Shown: positions 6,888 to 15,389 of the stretch, piece after piece | How positions within the stretch are numbered: the stretch's first letter is position 1 | Layout: each line of letters opens with the position of its first letter | From: Lachnospiraceae bacterium | Lineage (GTDB): Bacteria > Bacillota > Clostridia > Lachnospirales > Lachnospiraceae | NCBI GenBank assembly: GCA_900771995.1 | Contig: CAAGQC010000106.1 | Location: forward strand, 1-49,236 | Length of the DNA stretch: 49,236 nt | Direction of reading: 5' to 3' | Position numbers and translations under genes: made by a program | The notes under the pieces: generated by a model | What the model was told of the DNA's origin: nothing | Database searches by the model: none | Seen by the model: only the letters and a program-made list of their open reading frames with translations

Positions 6888-8698
6888 GTTGCAACGACCT
6901 CCTTATCCTTGATCTTGGAATTGTAACCCAGTGTAAACATCGGGGAGAATGCATATCCTTCTTTCACGTATCCGACAGCGCCTTCTGCGTTGGTGCTCAT
7001 GGAGACTGCGGTCTCGATCTGAGGGATCACTGCTCTTACCTCGTCAGCGTCTGCCTTCTCCATCTCACGGCACTTGTACTCGTAATCCAGAGTCTCTACT
7101 TCATCACCCTTCTTGGTGCTTAAGGTGATACCCAGCATGTCCTCGGAGTACTCTGTGGTACCATAGCAGGCTACGATGTACTCATTCAGTTCTACATCTG
7201 CGTTAGGATCACTCATCTCCAGGATCTTACGCTCGATCTTGATTGCAGAACTGCCTTCCTCGAAGGAAACGATGGTCTGTAATTTTACGGTCAGATCATA
7301 GAACTCGATATCTACGGGATCCAGTGTCAGGATTCTGGTGTTGCCTTCCTGAGAGAAATGAGCCTTGGTACGGCACAGGCACAGATCCACTTCTTCACCG
7401 TTGTGTTTTAACTTGGCACTTCTGACAGTACCTTCTCCTGCATAGTGGGTGAAGTAACCAGCACGGTACTTCTCCTGGATCAGGAAAGGATAGGAAGCAT
7501 CGGTCACATGCTTGGTGCCGATACCTACCGGCCACTCCAGCTTGGCAGCGTAAGGACGCAAGTCTACGATAGCACCGCCCTGATCCATATTTACGCAGGC
7601 ACGCATGAAGGGATCGCAGTACCAGAACAGCTGCTTGTCGGAACCGTACAGAATATCTCTCCACAGAGCACACTCAGGCTCGGTGTAGGTCTTCTTCTGA
7701 CGATAGTAGTCAGCGAATTCTGCCATGGTCATGTCGGTCAGCTTGCCTTCCTTTTTCAGGTCGCCGTAGTACTTCATACCGTCTTCATAGCTCTTCTTTA
7801 ACAGTTCGTAAGGCTGCTCCCAACGACCCATTTTGTTCAGCCAGCCGGGTCCTACGAACATCATGTTGTATGCATATCCGTTATTGTACTTCTCCAGGGA
7901 ACGATACTGGTCGATCAGGTTGTACAGATAAGGATACTCCCAGGTCTTGGTGTCGTAGATCATACCACGCAGTACGTTCTGGGGATGGGTTCCGAAGTTG
8001 GAGCCGTTACCGTCATAGCATGCCAGCAGATCTCTGGACAGGTGAGGGATTGCTACCACGCCACTGTCTTCTGCTTCGTTGGCTGCAGGTGCATGGGTAT
8101 TCTGCTTGGAAGGGATCCAGGGAGCCCAGGGGCCGCCATCCATGAAGGTATACCAGGAGTTGTTACAGGTATGATATGCCTTGGGGCCCTCCTCCCAACA
8201 GGTAGCCACTTCACACTTTACGCTGGGATAGGTTGCCTTGATATAATTGGTCAGTTCTGCATCCATGTAGTAAGAACCGGTGGATTCGGGATAGAAACCG
8301 AATTTCTCATGGAACTTGCCGAATACATCATCCACGATAGACTTCTTGTCTTCCATGGAGAACATCCAGATACAGAAATCCTTGGTCTTGTACTTCTCAC
8401 GGAACTCCGTGCAAGGCAGTCCTAAGAGAGACAGTGCGATCTCGTCACCGTACTTCTCGTGATCTGCCTTCGCCAGTGCTACGGCTTCGTCATTGAACAG
8501 GGAAGCGTAGGTCATCTGAATGGTGGTCTTTAAACCGTTCTTGTGTGCAGTTTCCTGCTGAAACTTGAAAATATCCAGAGACTCTGTCAGCAGTGCTTTT
8601 CTGCCCAGATTCTCTTCTTTGCCGTGTCCGGTTACTTTTTCCGCATACTCGGGAACCATCTCCGGACGGTGAATGATATTCACGATAAACTTATCCAT
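6860..8698 (-). CDS. Unassigned 612-residue protein of the galactan locus, possible GH57/GH38/NodB-like enzyme
   Basis: The protein has no signal peptide or membrane segment, so it should be cytoplasmic. The first half reads like a (beta/alpha) barrel of the GH57, GH38 or polysaccharide-deacetylase type: GDEIALSLLG near residue 75, then FGFYPESTGSYYMDAELTNYIK and GGPWAPWIPS. The last third (about 420-560) is beta-rich, like the sandwich domain of such enzymes. I cannot name the family. The start at 8698 is preferred because GGAGG lies five bases upstream; the ATGs at 8725 and 8710 lack sites. It follows a GH53 galactanase and an ABC importer, so it probably processes imported galacto-oligosaccharides (inference). 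Confidence 0.8.
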   Translation of the reverse strand: MDKFIVNIIHRPEMVPEYAEKVTGHGKEENLGRKALLTESLDIFKFQQETAHKNGLKTTIQMTYASLFNDEAVALAKADHEKYGDEIALSLLGLPCTEFREKYKTKDFCIWMFSMEDKKSIVDDVFGKFHEKFGFYPESTGSYYMDAELTNYIKATYPSVKCEVATCWEEGPKAYHTCNNSWYTFMDGGPWAPWIPSKQNTHAPAANEAEDSGVVAIPHLSRDLLACYDGNGSNFGTHPQNVLRGMIYDTKTWEYPYLYNLIDQYRSLEKYNNGYAYNMMFVGPGWLNKMGRWEQPYELLKKSYEDGMKYYGDLKKEGKLTDMTMAEFADYYRQKKTYTEPECALWRDILYGSDKQLFWYCDPFMRACVNMDQGGAIVDLRPYAAKLEWPVGIGTKHVTDASYPFLIQEKYRAGYFTHYAGEGTVRSAKLKHNGEEVDLCLCRTKAHFSQEGNTRILTLDPVDIEFYDLTVKLQTIVSFEEGSSAIKIERKILEMSDPNADVELNEYIVACYGTTEYSEDMLGITLSTKKGDEVETLDYEYKCREMEKADADEVRAVIPQIETAVSMSTNAEGAVGYVKEGYAFSPMFTLGYNSKIKDKEVVATWLKLEKAN

Positions 8699-8765
8699 CT
8701 TTTCCTCCATCTCGCCATTTGGCATCTTATATAATCATTCTTAAATTCCAAGAACGAATATCACA

Positions 8766-9875
8766 TTATTTTTGAAAGTCTCTGATAACCTTCAATGCCG
8801 GTAATGTATTACCATCATAATCGAACAGTGCCTGATTGGCCCATTCGTTTCCACCGGGACCCGGATCCTGAATATATTTCAGGGACTCCTCGTTGGCCCA
8901 GCCGCAGCCGGGCATCGGGATCCATGCCGGCTCCCAATAGTAGAAGCCTTTTCCTCTGCCCTCCGGAACCTGCGCGATGCGCTCCATGACCTTCTGCATA
9001 AAAGCAGCCTGTCCTTCCGGTGTCATGGGATACTCTACCGCTTCCGCAAGCTGGGGCTTGGTAGCCATGCCCTTGCGTTCTTCGGGTGAGAGCTTCTCTC
9101 TGTCGGCATAGTCCTCCATGGTAAATCCCATGGATACCTCTGCCACGATGACATCCTTCTGATATCTCCGGGAGAGATCGTTCATATTATTGGTCAGATC
9201 ATCAATGGTTCCGTGCCAGAAAGGATAATAGGACAATCCGATGACATCGAAGTCCTCCCCCCTCTGTACATAGGCATCAAACCATTCTCTGCAGCGGGCG
9301 TTGTTGCCGCCACAGTCCAGATGAAGCATCACCAGGCTGTCCGGGGATACTTCTCTCACCGCACGGATGCCTGCGCTGATGAAACGGGCAATATTATCCA
9401 CGTTGTCCCATTTTCCATGAGGCCACATCAGACCATTGGTGATCTCATTACCTACCTGTACCATCTCCGGAAGCAGATCCAGATGCTTTAACTTCAGAAG
9501 TACGTCCTTTGTGTAATCATACACATGCTTCTCCAGTGCATTGGCATCAGCGTACGCCCACTCTTTCGGAGGGAACTGCTTGCCGGGATCTGCCCAGAAA
9601 TCACTGTAATGCAGATCCAGCAGGTAGCTGTATCCCAGCTTTTTGCCCGCAGTAGCCAGTGCCACCAGTTTGGTGAAATCACTGGTGCCGGCACCGTAAG
9701 GCTTGCCGTCCTCACTGTAAGGATCGTTCCAGAGACGGATGCGCAGAGAGTTGGCACCGTATTTTTTCAGAATCTCCAGTGCGTCCCCCTCTCTGCCTTC
9801 GTCATAATACTTTGCACCGAGAGTGGTCTCTTCCGGCAAAGTCGATACATCCATACCTTTGATAAATTCTTCCAT
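8766..9875 (-). CDS. GH53 endo-beta-1,4-galactanase, cytoplasmic
   Basis: The 369-residue protein is a GH53 arabinogalactan endo-1,4-beta-galactosidase. Motifs include NSLRIRLWNDPY, LLDLHYSDFWADPGKQ, the acid/base Glu144 in QVGNEITNG and the nucleophile Glu246 in VIVAEVSMGF. The protein starts directly with the first barrel strand and has no signal peptide, unlike most GH53 enzymes, so it should cut imported galacto-oligosaccharides inside the cell. No alternative upstream start could add one because stops intervene. The ribosome-binding site is weak (GGAG 15 bases away). It is downstream of permease genes in the same operon. Confidence 0.93.
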   Translation of the reverse strand: MEEFIKGMDVSTLPEETTLGAKYYDEGREGDALEILKKYGANSLRIRLWNDPYSEDGKPYGAGTSDFTKLVALATAGKKLGYSYLLDLHYSDFWADPGKQFPPKEWAYADANALEKHVYDYTKDVLLKLKHLDLLPEMVQVGNEITNGLMWPHGKWDNVDNIARFISAGIRAVREVSPDSLVMLHLDCGGNNARCREWFDAYVQRGEDFDVIGLSYYPFWHGTIDDLTNNMNDLSRRYQKDVIVAEVSMGFTMEDYADREKLSPEERKGMATKPQLAEAVEYPMTPEGQAAFMQKVMERIAQVPEGRGKGFYYWEPAWIPMPGCGWANEESLKYIQDPGPGGNEWANQALFDYDGNTLPALKVIRDFQK

Positions 9876-9906
9876 AAATTATTACTTTATCTCCATGTCA
9901 TACTAT

Positions 9907-10749
9907 TTAACCTTTCACGGCACCACCGGTAATACCTTCCACATAGAACTTCTGCATAATGACAAACAATACAGAGATGGGAATGGATACCAGTACACCA
10001 CCTGCACAGAACTGTGTGAAGTAGGTGTTGATCAGGCTCTTATCCAGCATATTGTACAGACCGATGGCAACAGTCCACTGGGAAGAAATACCGGAATTTA
10101 ATAACAGCTTTGCATATACGAAATCCATCCAGGGGGACAGGAAGGAGCTGATAACGGTATACACAATGATGGGCCGGCTCATGGGGATGACAACCTTCCA
10201 GAAGATCGTAGCCTCACTGGCTCCATCCAGATAAGCAGCCTCGCGCAGGGAGTTCGGGATCGTATCGAAGAAGCCCTTTGCGATCAGGTAACCCAGACCG
10301 GAGCCGGCGGAATATACCAGAATCAATCCGAGGTGCGTGTTGGTCAGGTTCATGGTCTTCAGAATGAAATATACTGCGATCATGGACAATACACCGGGAA
10401 ACAGATTCACAATGACCGCAGCGTTCATCAGCGGCTTACGTGCCGGAAAACGCATGCAGGAGGTTGCATAGGCCACCATCAGTACAAAAGCGCTGGAGAT
10501 CACACATACCGCACATGCAATGATGAAGGTGTTCTTGAACCAGTTCGGGAACTGTGCCACACTGTCTGCGGAAAACAACAGGTTCTTATAATTGACCAGG
10601 CTCCATTCCTTCGGGAAAAAGGTGCTGGTGTTCATGCCGGTGTATGCACTGAAGGAGGTGACCACCAGCCATACGATGGGTACCAGCCAGACAAATGCCA
10701 GCACTGCCAGTAACAGGTTATGTAATAAAGTCTTAATAAATCTCTTCAT
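9907..10749 (-). CDS. Carbohydrate ABC transporter permease (MalG type)
   Basis: The 280-residue protein has six membrane segments and the EAA loop EAAYLDGASEATIFWKVVIPMSRP near residues 185-208, which contacts the ATPase. Length and order fit MalG/GanQ. Its start codon overlaps the stop of the MalF-type gene by one base (TAATG), indicating translational coupling. Together with the MalF-type permease and lipoprotein it forms a CUT1 sugar importer. No ATPase gene is present here, so a shared MsmX-type ATPase encoded elsewhere is expected. Confidence 0.94.
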   Translation of the reverse strand: MKRFIKTLLHNLLLAVLAFVWLVPIVWLVVTSFSAYTGMNTSTFFPKEWSLVNYKNLLFSADSVAQFPNWFKNTFIIACAVCVISSAFVLMVAYATSCMRFPARKPLMNAAVIVNLFPGVLSMIAVYFILKTMNLTNTHLGLILVYSAGSGLGYLIAKGFFDTIPNSLREAAYLDGASEATIFWKVVIPMSRPIIVYTVISSFLSPWMDFVYAKLLLNSGISSQWTVAIGLYNMLDKSLINTYFTQFCAGGVLVSIPISVLFVIMQKFYVEGITGGAVKG

Positions 10750-12194
10750 TAACGGAACGCCTCCTCTCTGTCACCCTTCAGGAATCTGCTGAAGGCTATG
10801 AGGGTAAATACCGCACAAAGGATAAACACGATAATACCGATGGTGGACGCCATCTTGTAGTTGTAATAACTCTGTGTCAGGTTGAACAGCCAGGTGATCA
10901 ACAGGTCCACTTCCTTCGCCTGGGAGTTTGCCATGGCCTGATTGGTGGTGGTATATACACCCTGGGTCAACAGATAGATTACGTTAAAGTTATTAATATT
11001 CTTGACAAAATCCGTTACCAGAGAAGGTCCGGTGACAAACAGCATATACGGCATGGTGATATGCACAAAGCTCTGCAGAGGAGTAGCTCCGTCAATCTTC
11101 GCACTCTCCAGCTGATCAGAAGGAATATTCATTAACACACCGGTAGCGATCAGCATCTGGTAAGGAACACCGATCCAGATATTGATCAGGACGATCATTA
11201 CATGTGCCCATCCGGGAGCGGACAAAAACGGAATATAACTGGTGCTGATCGCGCCGATATCTCTCAGCCACTGGGTAATTCCCGCATTGGCACAGATCGT
11301 GTTCATGATACCGTTATTAGCGAAAAAGTTACGTACCAAAAGCAGGGAAACGAACTGGGGAACTGCAATCGTTACAATGAACAGAGTTCTCCACAGCTTC
11401 GGCAGCTTCGTTCTCTTATTATTGATCAGCAAGGACAACAGGATACCTCCGAGGTAAGTGGTAAAGGTTGCGAACAGTGCCCATACCAGTGTCCAGATCA
11501 AAATCTTACGGAAGGCATAACCGAAGGTAACGGTCATTCCACCGCTGGAGAACAGATTCTTGAAGTTGGTAAATCCCACCCATGTGAACAGAGCGGAAGG
11601 AGGCATATGTCCCTGATCATAGTTTGTAAATGCGACAGCAATCAGGATCAGCAGCGGAATGATCGTGAAAATAACAACACCCATGACAGGAAGTGTCAGC
11701 AGTGTGATATAGAATTTGTCATTTTTGAACTGCTGCAGATCCTCTACAAATGTATTGATATGTTCTCCTGCCTGTGCTTTTTTCTGAAGCCGGTAAACGT
11801 TCACTTCATTCTTAAGCCAGATCACTAGAAATGCGAACCAGATCACGAATGAGACTACGGAGAACAACAGGATCATAAACGAGTTGTCATAATCGTTGAA
11901 TTCATTCTGCATGGTTGCGATGTTGAAAACCGTCTCCTGCTGAACCGTTCCCAAAGTTCCAAAATCACGTACATACTCTGTGGCAAAGCCAAAGGTGAAT
12001 ACAATGACTGCCACTTCGAGCAGAGTCATTAAAACACCTTTGATAATTTGTTTTCTGCGGATATATCCTGCTCCCATCCAGACCAGGGATAATTTTACGA
12101 ACAGATCTCCTTTTACGACTGCCTCACCGAACTGCTTAAAAAATCCACCAATGCTCTGGAAGAAGGATCCGATTCCGCTCTTTTTCTTACTCAT
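10749..12194 (-). CDS. Carbohydrate ABC transporter permease (MalF type)
   Basis: The 481-residue protein is longer than minimal permeases because of an N-terminal extension with two extra membrane segments (near residues 52-72 and 105-125) and a charged cytoplasmic stretch before the core. This is the architecture of MalF-like permeases for maltodextrins and galacto-oligosaccharides. The EAA-like loop LESAKIDGATPLQSFVHITMPYM lies near residue 365. The start is preceded by AAGGAGAGG. It lies 271 bases downstream of the binding-protein gene, after a terminator-like hairpin, so transporter expression may be lower than that of the binding protein. Confidence 0.93.
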   Translation of the reverse strand: MSKKKSGIGSFFQSIGGFFKQFGEAVVKGDLFVKLSLVWMGAGYIRRKQIIKGVLMTLLEVAVIVFTFGFATEYVRDFGTLGTVQQETVFNIATMQNEFNDYDNSFMILLFSVVSFVIWFAFLVIWLKNEVNVYRLQKKAQAGEHINTFVEDLQQFKNDKFYITLLTLPVMGVVIFTIIPLLILIAVAFTNYDQGHMPPSALFTWVGFTNFKNLFSSGGMTVTFGYAFRKILIWTLVWALFATFTTYLGGILLSLLINNKRTKLPKLWRTLFIVTIAVPQFVSLLLVRNFFANNGIMNTICANAGITQWLRDIGAISTSYIPFLSAPGWAHVMIVLINIWIGVPYQMLIATGVLMNIPSDQLESAKIDGATPLQSFVHITMPYMLFVTGPSLVTDFVKNINNFNVIYLLTQGVYTTTNQAMANSQAKEVDLLITWLFNLTQSYYNYKMASTIGIIVFILCAVFTLIAFSRFLKGDREEAFR

Positions 12195-12290
12195 TCTCTG
12201 CCCTCTCCTTTCTTTCCTATAAATATAAAATATTTTTTGTGTAACTATCCGGTTCTCTTGTGATACCCACTTCGGATAATTACATAACCC

Positions 12291-12315
12291 GGCAGACAGG
12301 AGTCGAACCCGCTTA
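12291..12315 (-). other. tRNA T-arm-like fragment
   Basis: The minus strand reads GCGGGTTCGACTCCTGT followed by CTGCCGG. It forms a 5 bp stem with wobbles around a TTCGACT loop, as in a tRNA T-arm and acceptor end. No D-arm or anticodon arm is found at the right distance, so this is at most a relic. Confidence 0.3.
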
Positions 12316-12317
12316 CC

Positions 12318-12329
12318 GGAAACGTTTCC
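12318..12329. promoter_or_regulatory. Palindrome between binding-protein and permease genes
   Basis: GGAAACGTTTCC is a perfect 12 bp palindrome with a central CG, as in LacI-family and catabolite-response operators. It sits directly downstream of a terminator-like hairpin and upstream of the MalF-type gene. The binding protein for it is not known. Confidence 0.4.
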
Positions 12330-12332
12330 TGT

Positions 12333-12385
12333 AAAAAAGGCATCCCTCCACTACGTATTATTGTTCATAGCTTCAGGACGCCTTT
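12333..12385 (-). terminator. Partial terminator after the binding-protein gene
   Basis: On the minus strand AAAGGCGTCC pairs with GGATGCCTTT (one G-U pair) across a 30-base loop, followed by a T run. This would reduce read-through into the permease genes. Confidence 0.6.
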
Positions 12386-12465
12386 CTATTCTCTGTATTC
12401 GTTCTGCACCAGAACGTTTTCATCATTCATTTGTAACAGAACCGGAACAGATCATCTTCCCAAAC

Positions 12466-13806
12466 TTATTCAGCGGGTGCAGAAACACCTTCTACCAGTT
12501 CATCCAGTGCTGCCTGGATACCGGCTTCATCATCAGCTTTCAGCTGACCCTGAGCTACCTTCTCACCGAATGTAGCGGCAGGATCCCAGTACTTGCCACC
12601 GACGATCTGAACTACACCATAAGCGGACTGCTCAGACAGAGCTGCAATAGCGGTATTGGAAGATACTTCCTCGGAACCTGCAACGTTGATATTGGAAGGT
12701 CCGATCTCTCTCTCTGCGAAACGTACTGCCTGGTTGTCTTCGTTGGTGATCCAGTCAGCCAGCAGAGTTGCCCAGCCTGCATTTGCAGAATACTTGTTAA
12801 CACCTACCAGCTTGAAGCCTGCTACGGAACCCTGCTGGATCTGCTTGTCGCCACAGGTATAGGTGGGAAGCTTGGTAGCTGCGTAGCCATCACCGAAAGC
12901 GGTCTGAGCTGCGGTTGCATCCCAAGTACCGGAAACTACTGCACACAGATCACCGGAAGCGATCTGGTTAGATACGTCACCATCAGCGATCGGAAGGAAT
13001 GCGCTGTTGCCGGTGATATTCAGCATAGCCTGTACCACCTGTACACCAGTAACGCCATCAGCACTGGTGCCGTTCCAGTCCATAGCAGTGCTGCCGTCGT
13101 CATTCATTGCAGTGGTAAAGCCTGCGCCATAGAAGAAGGAAGCGTTATACCAACCGGAAGCAAGAGTCATACCAACCTTCTTGCCAGCCTTATCAGCTGC
13201 TGCAAGTAAGGTATCCCAGCTCTGTGCATCTTCGGGAGTTACTAAAGTGGAATTGTAATATAAGAAATAACCGTTGTCAGCACTCATAGGGAATGCATAC
13301 AGTGTGCCGTCCTTGGTAGCTGCATCTACAGAGCCGGGAGCGTTTGCGCTCTTAACATCAGCTACGCTCTTGCCTGCGTAAGCTTCCAGCGCTGCATCCA
13401 TTTCATCGACAGACTGCAGAGCGCCTGCATTTACCAGATCGATCAGCTGATCAGATGCGAAAGAATACACATCAGCAGCAGCCTCAATATCGGCTAAAAC
13501 AGTATCCTTAGCTGTGGATTCGGACTCGGTACCAAGCTGGATATCGAAGTTTGCGTAATCTGCGTAGTTCTCTTTGAAGGAATCGATCATGCCCTGTAAC
13601 ATGGTCTGATCTTCCTCAGCGCCCCAGATTCTCAGGGTTACATCCTGCTTCTCAGCGGGAGCAGTCTGCTGTGCAGCTTCGGTTGTAGCAGCTGCAGAAG
13701 TTGTTGCGGTATCTGTTCCGGCATTTGCAGAAGCATCGGAGTTTCCACAAGCTACCAGAGAGAATGCCATAGTCAGTGACATTGCTAAAGCGACTAACTT
13801 TTTCAT
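12466..13806 (-). CDS. Sugar ABC transporter substrate-binding lipoprotein
   Basis: The 446-residue protein begins with a lipoprotein signal (MKKLVALAM...LVACG) with the lipidated Cys at 20, then a Ser/Thr/Ala-rich linker and a MalE-type extracellular solute-binding domain of family 1. Start 13806 has GGAGG upstream; the longer frame would hide the signal peptide. It is the first gene of the import operon. A consensus-like promoter at 13872-13900 with a LacI-type operator just downstream of its -10 controls it. The GH53 neighbour suggests beta-1,4-galacto-oligosaccharides as ligand (inference). Confidence 0.93.
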   Translation of the reverse strand: MKKLVALAMSLTMAFSLVACGNSDASANAGTDTATTSAAATTEAAQQTAPAEKQDVTLRIWGAEEDQTMLQGMIDSFKENYADYANFDIQLGTESESTAKDTVLADIEAAADVYSFASDQLIDLVNAGALQSVDEMDAALEAYAGKSVADVKSANAPGSVDAATKDGTLYAFPMSADNGYFLYYNSTLVTPEDAQSWDTLLAAADKAGKKVGMTLASGWYNASFFYGAGFTTAMNDDGSTAMDWNGTSADGVTGVQVVQAMLNITGNSAFLPIADGDVSNQIASGDLCAVVSGTWDATAAQTAFGDGYAATKLPTYTCGDKQIQQGSVAGFKLVGVNKYSANAGWATLLADWITNEDNQAVRFAEREIGPSNINVAGSEEVSSNTAIAALSEQSAYGVVQIVGGKYWDPAATFGEKVAQGQLKADDEAGIQAALDELVEGVSAPAE

Positions 13807-13846
13807 TTTGTTATCCTCCTGTTTTGTTTTGCAAGTTTGTGCGCAT

Positions 13847-13861
13847 TGCGCAACCGCTTGT
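13847..13861. promoter_or_regulatory. LacI-family operator of the import operon
   Basis: TGCGCAACCGCTTGT contains the LacI core AANCGNTT. The same sequence, TGCGCAANCGNTTGT, recurs at 15207-15221 before the lacI gene. It lies 10 bases downstream of the -10 box, so repressor bound here would block transcription. Confidence 0.75.
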
Positions 13862-13871
13862 CTACGATAAT

Positions 13872-13900
13872 AGTGTAGCAACATTTCTCTATGTTGTCAA
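13872..13900 (-). promoter_or_regulatory. Promoter of the galactan import operon
   Basis: Minus-strand TTGACA (13895-13900) and TACACT (13872-13877) with a 17-base spacer. Confidence 0.8.
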
Positions 13901-13931
13901 TTTATAATAATGACTGATATTGATATTTAAA

Positions 13932-13950
13932 ATTGTGCACTTTGCACAAT
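13932..13950. promoter_or_regulatory. Inverted repeat upstream of the import promoter
   Basis: ATTGTGCA, three bases, TGCACAAT: a perfect 8-3-8 repeat about 30 bases upstream of the -35 box. Position suggests an activator or a second repressor site. Its half-site resembles the TGCGCAA half of the LacI operator. Confidence 0.4.
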
Positions 13951-14081
13951 CGCGTTCTGGAAGCCTTGATTTTACTGGATTTTCTGTATACTCCACTTTT
14001 TGAAAAAATTGGTTTTTTCCCTCTTTTTTCAAAGAAATTTTTGGAAAACGTTTTTCCGAATCATGACTTTTAACGTCAAAA

Positions 14082-15146
14082 TCAGCCTTTCGTAGACTCC
14101 TTCAGGATAATTTCATAGTCCAGAAGTGTCTTGTCCGGAACCGTTTTCCCGTGGATCATGTCCAGCAGTACCTGACAGGATCTCCTTCCCAGCTCCGTGA
14201 TATTGAATTTTAAGGAAGTCACAGTAATGGGATAATTCTCCAGGATCCGGCTGTAATGGCAGGATGCCACCTTCATCTGGTCCGGAATCCGCACGCCCAT
14301 GCTGGAGAGCTTTCTCACCACCTCATCACAGATGTAATCATCCTGGCACAAAATACACTCCACACCGCTTTTTTTCAGCTCTTCCACGGCTTTTTCCACC
14401 ATGGCTTTATTGCTTAAGTCCGTGTAGACCAGATCCGGATTCAGCTTTCGTTTTCCCTTGCGGTAGGCTTCTTCGTAGCCCTGATACCGGCAGCGGTTGA
14501 CCATCTGGTCCATGTCACTGCCCAGATAGGCGATATTCTGGATCCCCTTGGCAAACAGTACCGTCACCAGCTCCCTGCAGGCTCCCACATTGTCATGATC
14601 CACCTGCACCACATCATCGTCCGGGAATTTTCCCACCGCCACGAAGGGGATCTGCTTCTGTTTCAGGAATTTTACGTATTTATCATTCTCATAAGTCCTG
14701 GTCAGGATCATTCCGTCCACTTTCCGGTTCTTGATCAGCCGTTCCAGCGGTCTGGTATCGTTTCCGTTCGTCGTCACCACAATAATATCGTAGTCATTGG
14801 CCTGTGCCACCTCTTCCACCCCATACATACAGGTATGGAAAAACGGCATATCCACCAGAGTGTTGACCTCCGGCAGAATAATGGCAATGTTATTGGTCCT
14901 GGACTGTGCCAGGCTCTGTGCCGCCGCATTGGGATAAAATCCATGTTCTTCTATATAATCCAGGATCCGGTCTCTGGTGGCCGCACCAATACGGCCCTTG
15001 CCGGAGATCGCTCTGGAGACCGTGCTGGCGGATACTCCCAGTTCTCTCGCCACATCATGAATTGTCATTGCCTTGTCGTTATCGAAATTATTGCTCATAC
15101 TTTTGTCACGCCTTTCCGTGACCTGTGATCCGGGGATCACAGACAC
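14082..15146 (-). CDS. LacI family transcriptional regulator of the galactan locus
   Basis: The 354-residue repressor has the LacI helix-turn-helix (MTIHDVARELGVSASTVSRAISGKGRIG) followed by a periplasmic-binding-protein-like effector domain. Two starts are possible: GTG at 15146, with GGGGAGG five bases upstream, and ATG at 15098, with a weaker site but a length closer to family norm. The first is reported because of its ribosome-binding site. An operator matching the one in the import promoter follows its own -10 box, so it probably represses itself and the import operon until a galactan-derived sugar binds (inference). Confidence 0.92.
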   Translation of the reverse strand: MSVIPGSQVTERRDKSMSNNFDNDKAMTIHDVARELGVSASTVSRAISGKGRIGAATRDRILDYIEEHGFYPNAAAQSLAQSRTNNIAIILPEVNTLVDMPFFHTCMYGVEEVAQANDYDIIVVTTNGNDTRPLERLIKNRKVDGMILTRTYENDKYVKFLKQKQIPFVAVGKFPDDDVVQVDHDNVGACRELVTVLFAKGIQNIAYLGSDMDQMVNRCRYQGYEEAYRKGKRKLNPDLVYTDLSNKAMVEKAVEELKKSGVECILCQDDYICDEVVRKLSSMGVRIPDQMKVASCHYSRILENYPITVTSLKFNITELGRRSCQVLLDMIHGKTVPDKTLLDYEIILKESTKG

Positions 15147-15206
15147 ACTATCCTCCCCATCCTTTGCTCAATCCGGCATTTTCATACCTTTTTTATCATT
15201 GTAATA

Positions 15207-15221
15207 TGCGCAAACGATTGT
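15207..15221. promoter_or_regulatory. LacI-family operator before lacI
   Basis: TGCGCAAACGATTGT matches the site at 13847-13861 at all but two positions, both at the variable bases flanking the CG. It lies 8 bases downstream of the lacI -10 box. Confidence 0.75.
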
Positions 15222-15229
15222 TCATCTTT

Positions 15230-15258
15230 ATAGTAGCATCTCGTGATGTGGCTTTCAA
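15230..15258 (-). promoter_or_regulatory. Promoter of lacI
   Basis: Minus-strand TTGAAA (15253-15258) and TACTAT (15230-15235) with a 17-base spacer. Confidence 0.7.
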
Positions 15259-15389
15259 TGCAACTTTTTACACAAATTCCGCTTTCATTTCTATACAATA
15301 GTTACAAAAGGACAGGTTTTCTTGAAGTTATTTAACCTGTTTTTCCGGTTTTGGGTTCCGGAACTGTTTCCAATCGTTCCCATTTTCTA

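Noticed and set aside
12361..13209. A 282-codon plus-strand open frame antisense to the substrate-binding protein
   Set aside because: The minus-strand lipoprotein has signal peptide and ribosome-binding site; the plus frame has none.
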